64,000 nt of DNA from Flavobacterium sp. KJJ (GCF_000708595.2 NZ_JARP01000003.1:1-64000), one strand, 5' to 3'; counted from the stretch's first letter, positions 8,212 through 17,548 are shown. Numbers and translations are program-made. Notes: generated by a model not told the origin, from the letters alone.

Positions 8212-9438
8212 TTATACTAATTGTTTCAATGCAATTTCAAATGCAGTTGCACTGATATTTGTTTTTGATGGATTTAAAGCGTGAGCCTTAACAATCGCAT
8301 TTTTTATAATTTCTGAAGTATCATTAAAAATAGCCTCATCTGTCATTTGAACTTTTTTCTCCATGAAATAAGCAAAAACTCTTGCCATTCCGCAGTTCGA
8401 AATAAAATCAGGAATCAAACTTACTTTATGATCTATTTCTTCCATAATTGGACCGAAGAAAATTGCAGCATCAGCAAAAGGAACATTCGCTCCGCATGAA
8501 ATTACTTCTAATCCATTTGAAATTAAACTGTCAATTTGATTTTTAGTTACCAGTCTTGAAGCCGCGCAAGGTGTAAATATTTCAGCACCAATTGTCCAAA
8601 TTTTAGAATTGATTTCCTCAAACGGAATCATATTATCGGCAACTAATTTGTTTCCGTCTTTGTTTAAAAACAAGGTTCTGATTTCTTCAAAAGAAAAACC
8701 TTCTTCCTTTATTAGTCCTCCGTCACGATCAATAATTCCGATTATTTTTGCACCCATTTCAGCTAAATAAAAAGCTGCTGCAGATCCTACATTTCCAAAA
8801 CCTTGAACGATTGCTTTTTTACCTTTTATGTCGCCGCCATAAGTTGTATAAAAATGACGAACAGCTTCTGCAACGCCATAACCAGTAATCATGTCGGCAA
8901 CAGTATATTTTCTGGTTACATCTGGTGAAAATTTTGGGTTTTCGATAACTTTAATTACACCTTGACGTAATTGACCAATTCTGTTGATTTTATCCGCTTC
9001 AGTTGGTTTAAAGTGTCCGTTGAAAACTCCTTCTTGCGGATGCCAAACACCACATTCTTCTGTCATCGGAATAACTTCATGAATTTCATCAACATTTAAA
9101 TCACCGCCAGTTCCATAGTAACTTTTTAATAAAGGCGAAACGGCTTTGTACCAACGCTGTAAAACTCCTTTTTTACGAGGATCGTTTGGGTCAAAGTTAA
9201 TTCCAGATTTAGCGCCTCCAATAGCAGGACCAGAAACTGAAAATTTTACTTCCATTGTTTTTGCCAGAGATAAAACTTCGTTCATGTCTAAGCCTTTTCT
9301 CATTCGGGTTCCACCTCCTGCAGCTCCTCCGCGAAGTGAATTAATCACTGTCCATCCTTCAGCTTCAGTTTCAGAATCTTTCCAGTTAAAAACAATTTCA
9401 GGTTCTTTATTTTCAAATTGCTGTAATAAATCTTTCAT
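8212..9438 (-). CDS. Glu/Leu/Phe/Val dehydrogenase family protein
   Basis: NAD(P)-dependent amino acid dehydrogenase: reversible oxidative deamination of an L-amino acid to the 2-oxo acid plus ammonia. The N-terminal dimerisation/substrate domain has GGAAGGGTRMRKGL and the catalytic-lysine region GPAIGGAKSGINFDPND. The Rossmann domain starts at about 205 with VQGFGNVGSAAAFYLAE and IIGIIDRDGG. It has 408 residues. Substrate choice between glutamate and leucine/phenylalanine cannot be settled from motifs, so no symbol is given. Monocistronic, with its own terminator. Confidence 0.88.
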   Translation of the reverse strand: MKDLLQQFENKEPEIVFNWKDSETEAEGWTVINSLRGGAAGGGTRMRKGLDMNEVLSLAKTMEVKFSVSGPAIGGAKSGINFDPNDPRKKGVLQRWYKAVSPLLKSYYGTGGDLNVDEIHEVIPMTEECGVWHPQEGVFNGHFKPTEADKINRIGQLRQGVIKVIENPKFSPDVTRKYTVADMITGYGVAEAVRHFYTTYGGDIKGKKAIVQGFGNVGSAAAFYLAEMGAKIIGIIDRDGGLIKEEGFSFEEIRTLFLNKDGNKLVADNMIPFEEINSKIWTIGAEIFTPCAASRLVTKNQIDSLISNGLEVISCGANVPFADAAIFFGPIMEEIDHKVSLIPDFISNCGMARVFAYFMEKKVQMTDEAIFNDTSEIIKNAIVKAHALNPSKTNISATAFEIALKQLV

Positions 9439-9525
9439 TTTGTTGAGATATGTTTAGTTTGTGTAAAAGTATAAAATAGAATAATGCGAATAATGTATTT
9501 TGTATCAATTTTATTAAAGAAAAAA

Positions 9526-9558
9526 AGAAAGCCGAAAACTTTACGCTTTCGGCTTTGC
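9526..9558 (-). terminator. Terminator of chalcone-isomerase-like gene
   Basis: A perfect 10-bp stem (AAAGCCGAAA at 9528-9537 with 9547-9556) is followed on the minus strand by a T-rich run. It lies 24 nt after the stop codon. Confidence 0.85.
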
Positions 9559-9581
9559 TATATATGATTTATTTGGAGAAA

Positions 9582-10157
9582 TTATATTCCTAATAAATGT
9601 TTTTTCAAAGTTTCATCAACTGGTTTGTCAGAAAGCCAGATTCCAAATAATGCTTGTTTGAAATCAAATCCAGGGATTTTTCCTTTTACAACATCATTTT
9701 TAATAACGTTTACAGTTTGGTCAAATGGATTATACCATAAAATAAATACATCTTTCTCTGTAATTACATCGCTTAGTAAATTTTTAAACTGCTCAATTCT
9801 TGGTCTTAATTGCTCAAGATTGCTTCCTGCAGATTTTTCAAAACCAGCATTCATTGCTTTCGTTAATTTGTTCGAAGAAACCATAGAAGAGGTAATCTCA
9901 ATTCTAATAGCCATTTCAGTATCACTGTCAATAATGAATTTTGGATCTTGGCTTAATTGCGATAAATATAATGCCTGAACATACACTTCTAACCACATTT
10001 TAGATCTTCCGCCAGCACCATTAAGTTGCATTGTTTTATTTTGAACTTCAATTTTTCTTGGCACAGTTACACCGTTTACCTCTAGTTGTGCTTGTGCAGA
10101 AACTGTCGAAAATTGCAGGCTAAAAAGGAATGTAAGTAATAGTAAAATCTTTTTCAT
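9582..10157 (-). CDS. Secreted chalcone isomerase-like protein
   Basis: A 191-residue protein with a cleavable signal peptide (KKILLLLTFLFSLQF, cut near VSAQA). The mature part has the bacterial chalcone-isomerase-like pattern: LEVNGVTVPRKI at the start, MWLEVYVQALYLS, a helix with LTKAMNAGFEKS, and FGIWLSDKPVDETLKKHLLG at the end. Bacterial members share the CHI fold but generally lack flavonoid isomerase activity, and a fatty-acid or other lipid ligand is a reasonable guess. Periplasmic location is inferred from the signal peptide. Confidence 0.8.
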   Translation of the reverse strand: MKKILLLLTFLFSLQFSTVSAQAQLEVNGVTVPRKIEVQNKTMQLNGAGGRSKMWLEVYVQALYLSQLSQDPKFIIDSDTEMAIRIEITSSMVSSNKLTKAMNAGFEKSAGSNLEQLRPRIEQFKNLLSDVITEKDVFILWYNPFDQTVNVIKNDVVKGKIPGFDFKQALFGIWLSDKPVDETLKKHLLGI

Positions 10158-10505
10158 ATTCTATCGATATTATAATTTTTGAGCAAAAATAATGTTAATT
10201 TCTTAATTTTAAGTTGTTATTGGCGATGTTTTTTTCTTCGCTTTTGTGATTTTTTTTATTGTATTCGTTTCATAATCAAATTAGTAGGAGTTATTTTACG
10301 TAGTTTTACGTGTTTTAAACTCTAATTCTCTTTTTTTATGCAATAATTTACTAAAACTTTTTAGTGATTGGCCTTTTTATGCTCAGCTATATTCTTAAAT
10401 TTTAAAGAAATCATTGCAGGATTGATGTCTGTTAGTCTAAATTTCAGAATTATAACGAAAACGTTATCGTAATCTTTGCTGATCTATTAATTTTATATGC
10501 ATGCA
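10158..10505. other. Intergenic region between divergent genes
   Basis: An AT-rich stretch. The one structured item is a perfect palindrome ATAACG-AAAA-CGTTAT at 10452-10467, about 175 bp before the acyl-CoA dehydrogenase start. It could be an operator but has no partner copy in the window. No gene is seen. Confidence 0.45.
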
Positions 10506-10536
10506 TTGTTAATTTAAGTTTTAAAAATTATCTTTG
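10506..10536 (+). promoter_or_regulatory. Promoter of acyl-CoA dehydrogenase gene
   Basis: TTG at 10506-10508, a 20-nt spacer, and TATCTTTG at 10529-10536 match the Bacteroidetes primary-sigma consensus. It implies a 5' leader of about 100 nt. Confidence 0.65.
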
Positions 10537-10642
10537 AAAGCCGTTTAAAAGAACAAAAACAATAAAAAAATATAAAACCATCTCTATTAACGAAGTTTTT
10601 TGGATTTTGGTTTTTAAGAAAACAATAAAACTAAACAAGACT

Positions 10643-11785
10643 ATGGATTTCAATCTTACCGAAGAGCATTTAATGATTCAACAAGCCGCTAGAGATTTTG
10701 CTCAAAACGAATTGTTAGCAGGAGTTATTGAACGCGACGAAAAACAAATTTTTCCGACAGAGCAAGTAAAAAAAATGGGACAATTAGGATTCATGGGAAT
10801 GATGGTTGATCCTAAATATGGAGGAAGTGGTCTAGATACCATTTCATACGTAATTGCAATGGAGGAAATTTCTAAAGTAGATGCTTCGGCTTCTGTAGTA
10901 ATGTCAGTTAACAATTCGTTAGTTTGCTGGGGTTTGCAGGAATTTGGAACTGAAGAACAAAAACAAAAATATTTACCAGGCTTAGCTTCAGGTGAAATTC
11001 ATGGAGCATTTTGTTTAAGCGAACCAGAAGCAGGAAGTGATGCCACTTCTCAAAAAACAACTGCGGTTGATATGGGGGACCATTATATTGTAAACGGAAC
11101 TAAAAACTGGATTACAAATGGAAATACAGCTTCTGTTTATTTGGTAATTGCTCAAACACACCCGGAGAAAAAGCATAAAGGAATCAATGCTTTGATCATG
11201 ACGAAAGACATGCCAGGTTTTTCTGTTGGACCAAAAGAACAAAAAATGGGAATACGTGGTTCTGATACGCACTCTTTAATGTTTAGTGATGTAAAAGTTC
11301 CAAAAGAAAATAGAATTGGCGAGGATGGTTTCGGGTTTAAATTTGCCATGAAAACACTTGCTGGAGGCCGTATCGGAATCGCGTCTCAAGCATTAGGAAT
11401 TGCATCTGGAGCTTATGAACTAGCTTTGAAATATTCTAAAGAACGAAAAGCTTTTGGAACAGAAATCTGCAATCACCAAGCCATTGCTTTTAAATTAGCA
11501 GATATGGCTGTTAATATCGAAGCAGCACGTCATTTGTGTATGAAAGCAGCTTGGGACAAAGACCAGCATAAAAATTATGATGTAAGCGGTGCAATGGCAA
11601 AATTATTTGCTTCGCAAGTAGCTATGGATACTGCTGTAGAAGCCGTTCAAATTCATGGTGGAAACGGTTACGTAAAAGAATATCACGTAGAACGTTTTAT
11701 GCGCGATGCTAAAATTACTCAGATTTATGAAGGAACATCTGAAATTCAGAAAATTGTAATTTCAAGATCTGTTATTGCAGGATAA
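10643..11785 (+). CDS. Acyl-CoA dehydrogenase (short/medium-chain type)
   Basis: An FAD enzyme that makes the trans-2,3 double bond in acyl-CoA during beta-oxidation. The ATG at 10643 (MDFNLTEEHLMIQQAARDF) is preferred to a frame extended to a TTG at 10607, because the family normally starts at this helix. The signature FCLSEPEAGSDATSQKT, the substrate segment around IRGSDTH, and the C-terminal block IHGGNGYVKEYHVERFMRD are present. The catalytic-base segment IYEGTSEIQKIVISR follows. The length of 380 residues is standard. Followed by a strong terminator. Confidence 0.92.
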   Translation: MDFNLTEEHLMIQQAARDFAQNELLAGVIERDEKQIFPTEQVKKMGQLGFMGMMVDPKYGGSGLDTISYVIAMEEISKVDASASVVMSVNNSLVCWGLQEFGTEEQKQKYLPGLASGEIHGAFCLSEPEAGSDATSQKTTAVDMGDHYIVNGTKNWITNGNTASVYLVIAQTHPEKKHKGINALIMTKDMPGFSVGPKEQKMGIRGSDTHSLMFSDVKVPKENRIGEDGFGFKFAMKTLAGGRIGIASQALGIASGAYELALKYSKERKAFGTEICNHQAIAFKLADMAVNIEAARHLCMKAAWDKDQHKNYDVSGAMAKLFASQVAMDTAVEAVQIHGGNGYVKEYHVERFMRDAKITQIYEGTSEIQKIVISRSVIAG

Positions 11786-11804
11786 TTCGATTTCAATTAA
11801 TATC

Positions 11805-11848
11805 AAAAACCCTTTCAGCCATTTTAGGTGCGAAAGGGTTTTTTTATG
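11805..11848 (+). terminator. Terminator of acyl-CoA dehydrogenase gene
   Basis: A 12-bp stem AAAAACCCTTTC (11805-11816) with 11832-11843, followed by more T residues. Confidence 0.88.
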
Positions 11849-11928
11849 GAATATTTTTTTTACTTTTCAGAAGTATTGCCTTAAATCAATTACTTAATTC
11901 TTCAAAATATAAATTCAATCCTATTATT

Positions 11929-12909
11929 ATGAAAAAACTTTACTTTCTTCTTTTGCCACTAATAGTAGTAAGCTGTAAATCAAACCCATCGGCAGTTACT
12001 GAAAAAACTTCGAGCTCAAGTTCGAAATCTGTAGAGATAGCTTATAAAGTAAAAGAATCTGAGGTTTCAGATTTCTTAAAATATCTTTCTTCAGATGAGC
12101 TGGAAGGACGCGAAACTGGCACAAAGGGAATTGAAAAAGCAGCTGTTTTTTTAGAAGATTTTTTTAAAAAGAACAATATAAAGCCTTATTTCTCCTCATA
12201 TCGTGACACACTTACTAATTTTAAATCGCCTGCTTTTAATATCGTTGGAGTTTTAGAAGGAACTGATCCTGAATTGAAAAAAGAATTTGTGGTTTTAAGT
12301 GCGCATTACGATCATATTGGCGTAGAGAAAAATAAACAAGGAGATGTAATTAATAACGGAGCCAATGATGATGCTTCAGGAGTAACGGCGGTTGCTCAAA
12401 TGGCAAAATATTTTGCTGAAACAAAATCGAATAAACGCAGTATTCTTTTTGTGTTTTTTGCTGGAGAAGAAAAAGGTTTATTAGGATCTAAAAGTTTGGT
12501 TCAGAAATTGAAAAAGAAAGATTTCAATCTCTACACGCAGTTGAATATCGAAATGATCGGAGTGCCAATGAAACGCGATTATTTGGCTTATATTACAGGT
12601 TTTGACAAATCAAATATGGCCGAAAAGATAAATGAATATACAGGAAAAAAGACTATTGGTTTTTTACCGAAAGAAGCAGAATATAAATTGTTTTACAGAT
12701 CAGATAATTATTCTTTTTTTGAAGCTTTCGGTAAGCCTTGCCAATCCTTAAGTACTTTTGATTTTGAGAATTTTGAATTTTATCATCATGTTTCAGATGA
12801 ATTTAAAGTGATGGATATTGCACATATGACTTCTTTTATTCAAGAATTATTGCCTGCTGTGACTCAAATAAGTGTTTCGCCAACAGAAGAAATTACCATG
12901 AATAAATAA
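11929..12909 (+). CDS. M28 family zinc peptidase lipoprotein
   Basis: A 326-residue lipoprotein with signal MKKLYFLLLPLIVVSC (lipid-bearing Cys16). The catalytic domain belongs to the aminopeptidase M28 family. Metal ligands and catalytic residues are visible in LSAHYDHIG, NGANDDASG and FFAGEEKGLLGS, with a further ligand probably in FYHHVSDE near the end. Expected role: removal of N-terminal residues from peptides at the periplasmic or outer-membrane face. It is followed 35 bp later by an SDR gene. Confidence 0.88.
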   Translation: MKKLYFLLLPLIVVSCKSNPSAVTEKTSSSSSKSVEIAYKVKESEVSDFLKYLSSDELEGRETGTKGIEKAAVFLEDFFKKNNIKPYFSSYRDTLTNFKSPAFNIVGVLEGTDPELKKEFVVLSAHYDHIGVEKNKQGDVINNGANDDASGVTAVAQMAKYFAETKSNKRSILFVFFAGEEKGLLGSKSLVQKLKKKDFNLYTQLNIEMIGVPMKRDYLAYITGFDKSNMAEKINEYTGKKTIGFLPKEAEYKLFYRSDNYSFFEAFGKPCQSLSTFDFENFEFYHHVSDEFKVMDIAHMTSFIQELLPAVTQISVSPTEEITMNK

Positions 12910-12944
12910 ACCTTCTTTTTATTGGATTTGCTTATTTTTGCTTC

Positions 12945-13622
12945 ATGAAAAATATTATTGTTACCGGAACGAGCAGAGGAATTGGTTACGAATTGGCATT
13001 GCAGTTTGCAAATGCAGGCCATCAGGTTTTAGCCATTTCTAGAAAAACACCTCAAACACTTTTAGAACATCAAAATGTAACTTGTCTTTCAGTTGATTTG
13101 GCGGACGAAACGGCTTTGCAGGAAGTTGACCGTTTTCTTTCTTCGACTTGGAAAAAAGTAGATGCAGTAGTTCATAACGCTGGAGCTTTGTTATTAAAAC
13201 CTTTTGCAGAAACCACTCAAGCTGATTTTGAAAGTATTTATAAAGTGAATGTTTTTGCAGTAGCAAATCTTACCAGAATTTGTTTGCCGTATTTAGAAAG
13301 TGGCAGTCACGTTGTAACAATAAGTTCAATTGGAGGCGTGAGAGGAAGTCTTAAGTTTGCCGGATTAGCAGCGTACAGTTCTAGCAAAGGTGCTGTTATT
13401 ACGTTGACTGAATTATTAGCTGAGGAATATAAAGAACGTGGTATCTCCTTTAATGTTCTAGCTTTGGGTTCTGTGCAGACTGAAATGTTACAAGAAGCTT
13501 TCCCAGGTTATCAGGCGCCAATTTCTGCTGAAGGAATGGCAACTTATATTTATGATTTTACACTTAATGGGAATAAATATTTTAATGGAAAGGTTTTGGA
13601 GGTTTCGTCGACAAATCCGTAG
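12945..13622 (+). CDS. Short-chain dehydrogenase/reductase (SDR)
   Basis: A classical SDR of 225 residues. The cofactor motif TGTSRGIG is at 7-14, the NAG motif occurs in VVHNAGALL, and the catalytic Tyr/Lys pair lies in AAYSSSKGAV. The Asn/Ser residues around TISSIGG fit the active site. It is shorter than the usual 250 residues because the C-terminal loop is short. The substrate is unknown. A TATTTTTG box ends only 4 nt before the ATG, so translation could be leaderless if that box is used. Confidence 0.88.
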   Translation: MKNIIVTGTSRGIGYELALQFANAGHQVLAISRKTPQTLLEHQNVTCLSVDLADETALQEVDRFLSSTWKKVDAVVHNAGALLLKPFAETTQADFESIYKVNVFAVANLTRICLPYLESGSHVVTISSIGGVRGSLKFAGLAAYSSSKGAVITLTELLAEEYKERGISFNVLALGSVQTEMLQEAFPGYQAPISAEGMATYIYDFTLNGNKYFNGKVLEVSSTNP

Positions 13623-13698
13623 ATTAAATTCCAAAAAATAAATTCCAAATTCCAATTTTAAACTTTTTACTTTTAACAAATAACATTTCACTTAAAAA

Positions 13699-14301
13699 TT
13701 GAACGAAACTCTAGCAAGATATATACCCGAACATGCAGTAAAGCCTGTTTTTGAATTGATTGTTGCCAATCAGGTTCATCTTAAAATCGTAAATGAACGC
13801 CAAACGCGTCATGGGGATTATAGGAGAGGACCAAGTGGTAAACATGAAATTACGGTAAATGCGAGTTTAAATAAATACCGTTTTTTGATTACGCTGATTC
13901 ATGAAATCTCCCATTTAGTAGCCTTTGAAAAGTTTGGACGGAATATAAAACCTCATGGGAATGAATGGAAATATACATTTCAGAGAATGATGGTTCCTTT
14001 TATTCGCCCGGAGATTTTTCCCGGAAATATATTGCCTTTATTGGCGCGCCATTTTAAAAATCCTTCTGCCAGCAGTGATACAGACACAACTTTATCTTTA
14101 GCATTAAAACAATATGACGCAGGCAACGATAAAAATTATGTTTTTGAAATTCCGTACGGAAGTGTTTTCAGAATCAAAAACGGTAAAATATTCAAGAAAT
14201 TAGCCGTCAGGACAAAACGTTTTGAATGTATTGAAATAAGTTCAGGTAAAACATACCTCTTCAATCCAAATGCGGAAGTTGAGTTGATAAATATTCAATA
14301 A
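13699..14301 (+). CDS. SprT-like domain protein
   Basis: A 200-residue protein starting on TTG. A zinc-metalloprotease-like HEISH motif is at 68-72, and a third His follows in KPHGNEWK, the arrangement of SprT/Spartan proteins. The usual C-terminal CxxC zinc ribbon is missing: only one cysteine (in FECIE) lies in the last quarter. In eukaryotes Spartan cleaves DNA-protein crosslinks; the bacterial role is not established. The TTG was taken because the frame has no ATG before the conserved region. A 28-bp palindromic tail follows. Confidence 0.8.
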   Translation: MNETLARYIPEHAVKPVFELIVANQVHLKIVNERQTRHGDYRRGPSGKHEITVNASLNKYRFLITLIHEISHLVAFEKFGRNIKPHGNEWKYTFQRMMVPFIRPEIFPGNILPLLARHFKNPSASSDTDTTLSLALKQYDAGNDKNYVFEIPYGSVFRIKNGKIFKKLAVRTKRFECIEISSGKTYLFNPNAEVELINIQ

Positions 14302-14303
14302 AT

Positions 14304-14346
14304 AAATCCCAAATCCCAATTTATTAAAATGGAATTTGGGATTTTC
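14304..14346 (+). terminator. Terminator after SprT-like gene
   Basis: A 14-bp stem with one mismatch (AAATCCCAAATCCC at 14304-14317 with 14331-14344), followed by a T-rich segment. Confidence 0.65.
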
Positions 14347-14428
14347 TTTGTTTATAATTTACCTAAATATAACATACGATTTGTCTTATATTTATAAAAT
14401 ACTAGGATCTTTATAAATAAGTTAATAA

Positions 14429-15037
14429 ATGATTATGATAAAAAATCTACTTAGAATTTTGCTCGTTTTACTTTTTTCAAACTCTATACAGGCTCAAGAA
14501 GTTGAAGATTCTGAGGTAAAAGAAAAATCAAATCCAATTATATATGCTGAAGCATTTGGAGGATTTGCTGTTGTTCATACTACTGGTGTTGCAGGCGGTG
14601 CAGAATTAAATTATCAAGCAGGAAAAAATCTTTTTAGTTTTAGATATACAAATGCAGTTGGTTACACAAAAAAAGAAGAAACCTATATTATTCCAGCATT
14701 TGACAAAACAGAAGATAACAATGAATTTGCTTTATTGTTTGGTAGAAGATGGTTAGAAGAAAGTCATTCTTATAGTATTTCTGCGGGAATAAATTATAAT
14801 AGCTTCGAGCTTATAAAAAGAGATGAGGAAGGCAATCGATATTCTAGGAATAAATATTTTTACGGTGTTCCTTTTGAAGCAAATTATAAGTGGTTTTACT
14901 CAAAAAGAAGATCAAATTTAGTATTTAATACAATGATTCCAAGTGTCGGAATTAAGCTCTTTGGTTCAATAGCTAAAAATACTTTTGTTGGAGTAGGGAT
15001 AACGTTGGGATTTGGACTTCATAAAGAATATAAATAG
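14429..15037 (+). CDS. Hypothetical secreted protein, beta-barrel-like
   Basis: A 202-residue protein with a signal peptide (MIKNLLRILLVLLFSNSIQA, cut before QE). The mature part alternates short beta strands with aromatic ends (FSFRYTNAV, ALLFGRRWL, YSISAGINYNSF, FVGVGITLGFGL), suggesting a small outer-membrane barrel. The family is not recognised. Two starts six bases apart (ATGATTATG) are possible. It is convergent with the ABC transporter genes, sharing a bidirectional terminator. Confidence 0.7.
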   Translation: MIMIKNLLRILLVLLFSNSIQAQEVEDSEVKEKSNPIIYAEAFGGFAVVHTTGVAGGAELNYQAGKNLFSFRYTNAVGYTKKEETYIIPAFDKTEDNNEFALLFGRRWLEESHSYSISAGINYNSFELIKRDEEGNRYSRNKYFYGVPFEANYKWFYSKRRSNLVFNTMIPSVGIKLFGSIAKNTFVGVGITLGFGLHKEYK

Positions 15038-15042
15038 TGAAT

Positions 15043-15093
15043 AAAAAAAATCCAAATCCCAATTTTTATAGATCGGATTTTGGATTTTTTATT
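15043..15093. terminator. Bidirectional terminator
   Basis: An inverted repeat built from AAAAAATCCAAATCC and its complement (right arm about 15075-15090, one-base bulge) flanked by A and T runs, between two convergent genes. Confidence 0.65.
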
Positions 15094-15111
15094 TGGAATT
15101 TGAAAAAGATT

Positions 15112-15873
15112 CTAACCTTTCAAATACGCTTCACGTACTTTTTTGAATAAGTTCGAAGAATAAACAAATTTCACAATGTCTTTATTGTCAGTTCTAAAGA
15201 TTTCTTCTTTAGTTCCTTGCCAAGCTTTTAATCCTTTTTTTAAGAATACAATATTTTCGCCAATTTCCATTACCGAGTTCATATCGTGCGTATTAATTAC
15301 GGTTGTGATATTGTATTCTTTAGTAATTTCCTGGATCAAATTATCAATCAAAGTCGAAGTATTTGGATCTAGACCAGAGTTTGGTTCATCACAAAATAAG
15401 TACTTTGGGTTGTTTACAATCGCACGGGCAATTGCAACACGTTTCTGCATACCTCCAGAAATCTCTGATGGCAATTTTTTATGTGCCTCAACTAGGTTAA
15501 CTCTTTCTAAAACAAAATCAACACGTTCTTTAATTTTAGCCTTGTTGTCATTTGTAAACATTTTTAAAGGGAAAGCAACATTTTCTGCAACAGTCATTGA
15601 GTCAAACAAAGCACTTCCTTGAAAAACCATTCCGATTTCAGTTCTCAGTTCTCTTTTTTCATCCGGATTTAGTTCAGAATAAACTCTACCGTCAAATTCT
15701 ATTGTTCCTGATTCAGGTGTATGAATTCCTAATAAACTTTTTAATAAAACAGTTTTTCCAGATCCACTTTGTCCAATAATCAAATTGGTTTTTCCAGTTT
15801 CAAAAACGGTCGAAACGCCTTTTAAAACCTTGCTGTCACCAAATGATTTTTCTACATTTTTTACTTCTATCAT
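15112..15873 (-). CDS. ABC transporter ATP-binding protein, MlaF-like
   Basis: Cytoplasmic ATPase of a phospholipid/MCE-type transporter. Walker A GQSGSGKT is at 34-41, the signature is EISGGMQKR, and Walker B is in LFCDEPNSGLDP. The length of 253 residues is typical for MlaF. Its start overlaps the stop of the upstream permease gene by 4 bp (ATGA-type coupling), so the two are translated together. The MCE-domain partner (MlaD) is not adjacent. Confidence 0.88.
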   Translation of the reverse strand: MIEVKNVEKSFGDSKVLKGVSTVFETGKTNLIIGQSGSGKTVLLKSLLGIHTPESGTIEFDGRVYSELNPDEKRELRTEIGMVFQGSALFDSMTVAENVAFPLKMFTNDNKAKIKERVDFVLERVNLVEAHKKLPSEISGGMQKRVAIARAIVNNPKYLFCDEPNSGLDPNTSTLIDNLIQEITKEYNITTVINTHDMNSVMEIGENIVFLKKGLKAWQGTKEEIFRTDNKDIVKFVYSSNLFKKVREAYLKG

Positions 15874-16619
15874 GATCCTAGTAACAATTGTGTTAGTATA
15901 TAATTAAACAGAATGATCGAAACAGCTGTCCAAACAAAAGCGACTGTACTTGCTTTACCAACTTCTAAAGCCCCGCCTTTCATATAATAACCGTGAAATG
16001 ATGGTATTGTTGCCAATAACATTGCGAAAATTAAGGTTTTGATGAAAGCGTATACGATGTGAAACGGAATAAAATCCATTTGTGCACCATCTATAAAAGC
16101 GGCACTGGTTGTAAATCCTCCATAAACACCTGCAAGCCATCCTCCAAAAATCCCTAAAAACATACTGATTCCAATAACAAAAGGATACAATAGCAAAGCA
16201 ATTATTTTAGGAAATACCAAATAGTTAAGTGAATTAACTCCCATAACTTCTAATGCATCGATTTGCTCTGTTACACGCATTGTACCAATACTAGAGGTAA
16301 TAAAGGATCCCATTTTTCCGGCCATAATAACTGAAATAAAAGTAGGAGCAAACTCCAGAATTACAGATTGGCGCGTTGCAAAACCAATTAAATATTTTGG
16401 AATTAAAGGGTTTGTTAAATTTAAGGCTGTCTGAATAGCAACAACACCTCCAACGAAGAAAGAAATGAAGCAAACGATGCCAAGTGAGTCGATAATTAAA
16501 TCGTCGATTTCTTTGAAAATTAAATTTCTCATAACAGGCCATTTCGTCTGTTTATTGAAAATTTCTTTCAGCATTAAAAAATATCTTCCGATTTGAGATA
16601 AATAACGAATAAGCATCAT
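15870..16619 (-). CDS. MlaE family ABC transporter permease
   Basis: An inner-membrane permease of 249 residues with five to six hydrophobic segments. MlaE features are present: the segment around FFVGGVVAIQTAL, the conserved LEFAPTFISVIMAGKMGSFITSSIGTMRV region (written here only as a landmark in pieces LEFAPTF / AGKMGS / GTMRVTEQIDALEVMG), and VYGGFTTSAAF. With the downstream ATPase it would form the membrane core of a lipid transport system between inner and outer membrane. Two adjacent ATGs start the frame. Confidence 0.88.
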   Translation of the reverse strand: MMLIRYLSQIGRYFLMLKEIFNKQTKWPVMRNLIFKEIDDLIIDSLGIVCFISFFVGGVVAIQTALNLTNPLIPKYLIGFATRQSVILEFAPTFISVIMAGKMGSFITSSIGTMRVTEQIDALEVMGVNSLNYLVFPKIIALLLYPFVIGISMFLGIFGGWLAGVYGGFTTSAAFIDGAQMDFIPFHIVYAFIKTLIFAMLLATIPSFHGYYMKGGALEVGKASTVAFVWTAVSIILFNYILTQLLLGS

Positions 16620-16699
16620 AGTTTTACAAATATTGGCTAAGGTAAAAAGAAGTTATGAGTTTTGGGTTATGAGTTCAAGTTTTTCGGTTGTTTAACCAA

Positions 16700-17548
16700 T
16701 CAAATTAACTTTTGTTTCATTTTTTGAAAACGATAATTTCTAATAAATTTAGCTTGTTCAGGGGTAACTAATAAGGGAGTTTTGGCTTTTTTAGCTTTCC
16801 AAAATCCTCTAATATAATCAAAAAAGAGAAAAGGCTTTTTCTTCATTATTGCCAACTTTGCAGATGCAATTGCTGTAATCCAGAAACCGTATCCCAAAGT
16901 AAAAAAAGCTTCTCCTTGTTTATAACGTGCTGTTTTATTGTAGTTTGCGCCAGTTGGCTTTAGGTGTTTTACATGTAAAGAAGAATCTGTAACGATCTTC
17001 CAGTCGTAATATTTACAAAGCAATTCATCTACAGTGTCCCAGCCCATAGCCGGTTTTAAACCTCCAATCTGCTGAAAAGTTTCCTTTCTGTATGCTTTCA
17101 GTGCGCCGCGAATATGATCCTTATCGGTTAGATTTTCTAAAACCCATTCGCCGTTTTTATCAATATAACAAAATCCGCCCGCCATTCCAATTTTCGAATC
17201 AGATTCAAAATGTTTGATTATGGTTTCGAAATAATTGGGAGGAAAAATTAAATCGCCGTCTATTTTAACAATAATATCGTAATCAGTATCTAAAGTTTCA
17301 AAACCTTTTTGAAAAGCCTGAATTACTTTGCTTCCTGGCATATGAATCGCATCTGAAGTCTTGTTTACAACAGAAATAAACGGATTTTCTTTTGCAAATC
17401 CCAATACAATTTCTTCTGTTTTATCAGTAGAATTGTCATTTACAACAACAACTTTTGAAGGCAAAACAGTTTGCGAAACCAAAGATTGCAAAGTCAAGCC
17501 AATTAAATCTTGCTCGTTGTGCGCGGGAATGACGATGTAATATTTCAT
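16700..17548 (-). CDS. Glycosyltransferase family 2
   Basis: A GT-A fold glycosyltransferase of 282 residues. The N-terminus YYIVIPAHNEQDLIG and the nucleotide-binding region VVVNDNSTDKTEE are typical, and the metal-binding DxD is in IVKIDGDLIFPP. The acceptor-side region GWDTVDELLCKYY follows. No membrane helix is needed, although one hydrophobic patch occurs in FWITAIASAKLAI. The sugar and acceptor are unknown. Together with the next methyltransferase gene it suggests surface polysaccharide or lipid modification. Confidence 0.87.
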   Translation of the reverse strand: MKYYIVIPAHNEQDLIGLTLQSLVSQTVLPSKVVVVNDNSTDKTEEIVLGFAKENPFISVVNKTSDAIHMPGSKVIQAFQKGFETLDTDYDIIVKIDGDLIFPPNYFETIIKHFESDSKIGMAGGFCYIDKNGEWVLENLTDKDHIRGALKAYRKETFQQIGGLKPAMGWDTVDELLCKYYDWKIVTDSSLHVKHLKPTGANYNKTARYKQGEAFFTLGYGFWITAIASAKLAIMKKKPFLFFDYIRGFWKAKKAKTPLLVTPEQAKFIRNYRFQKMKQKLI

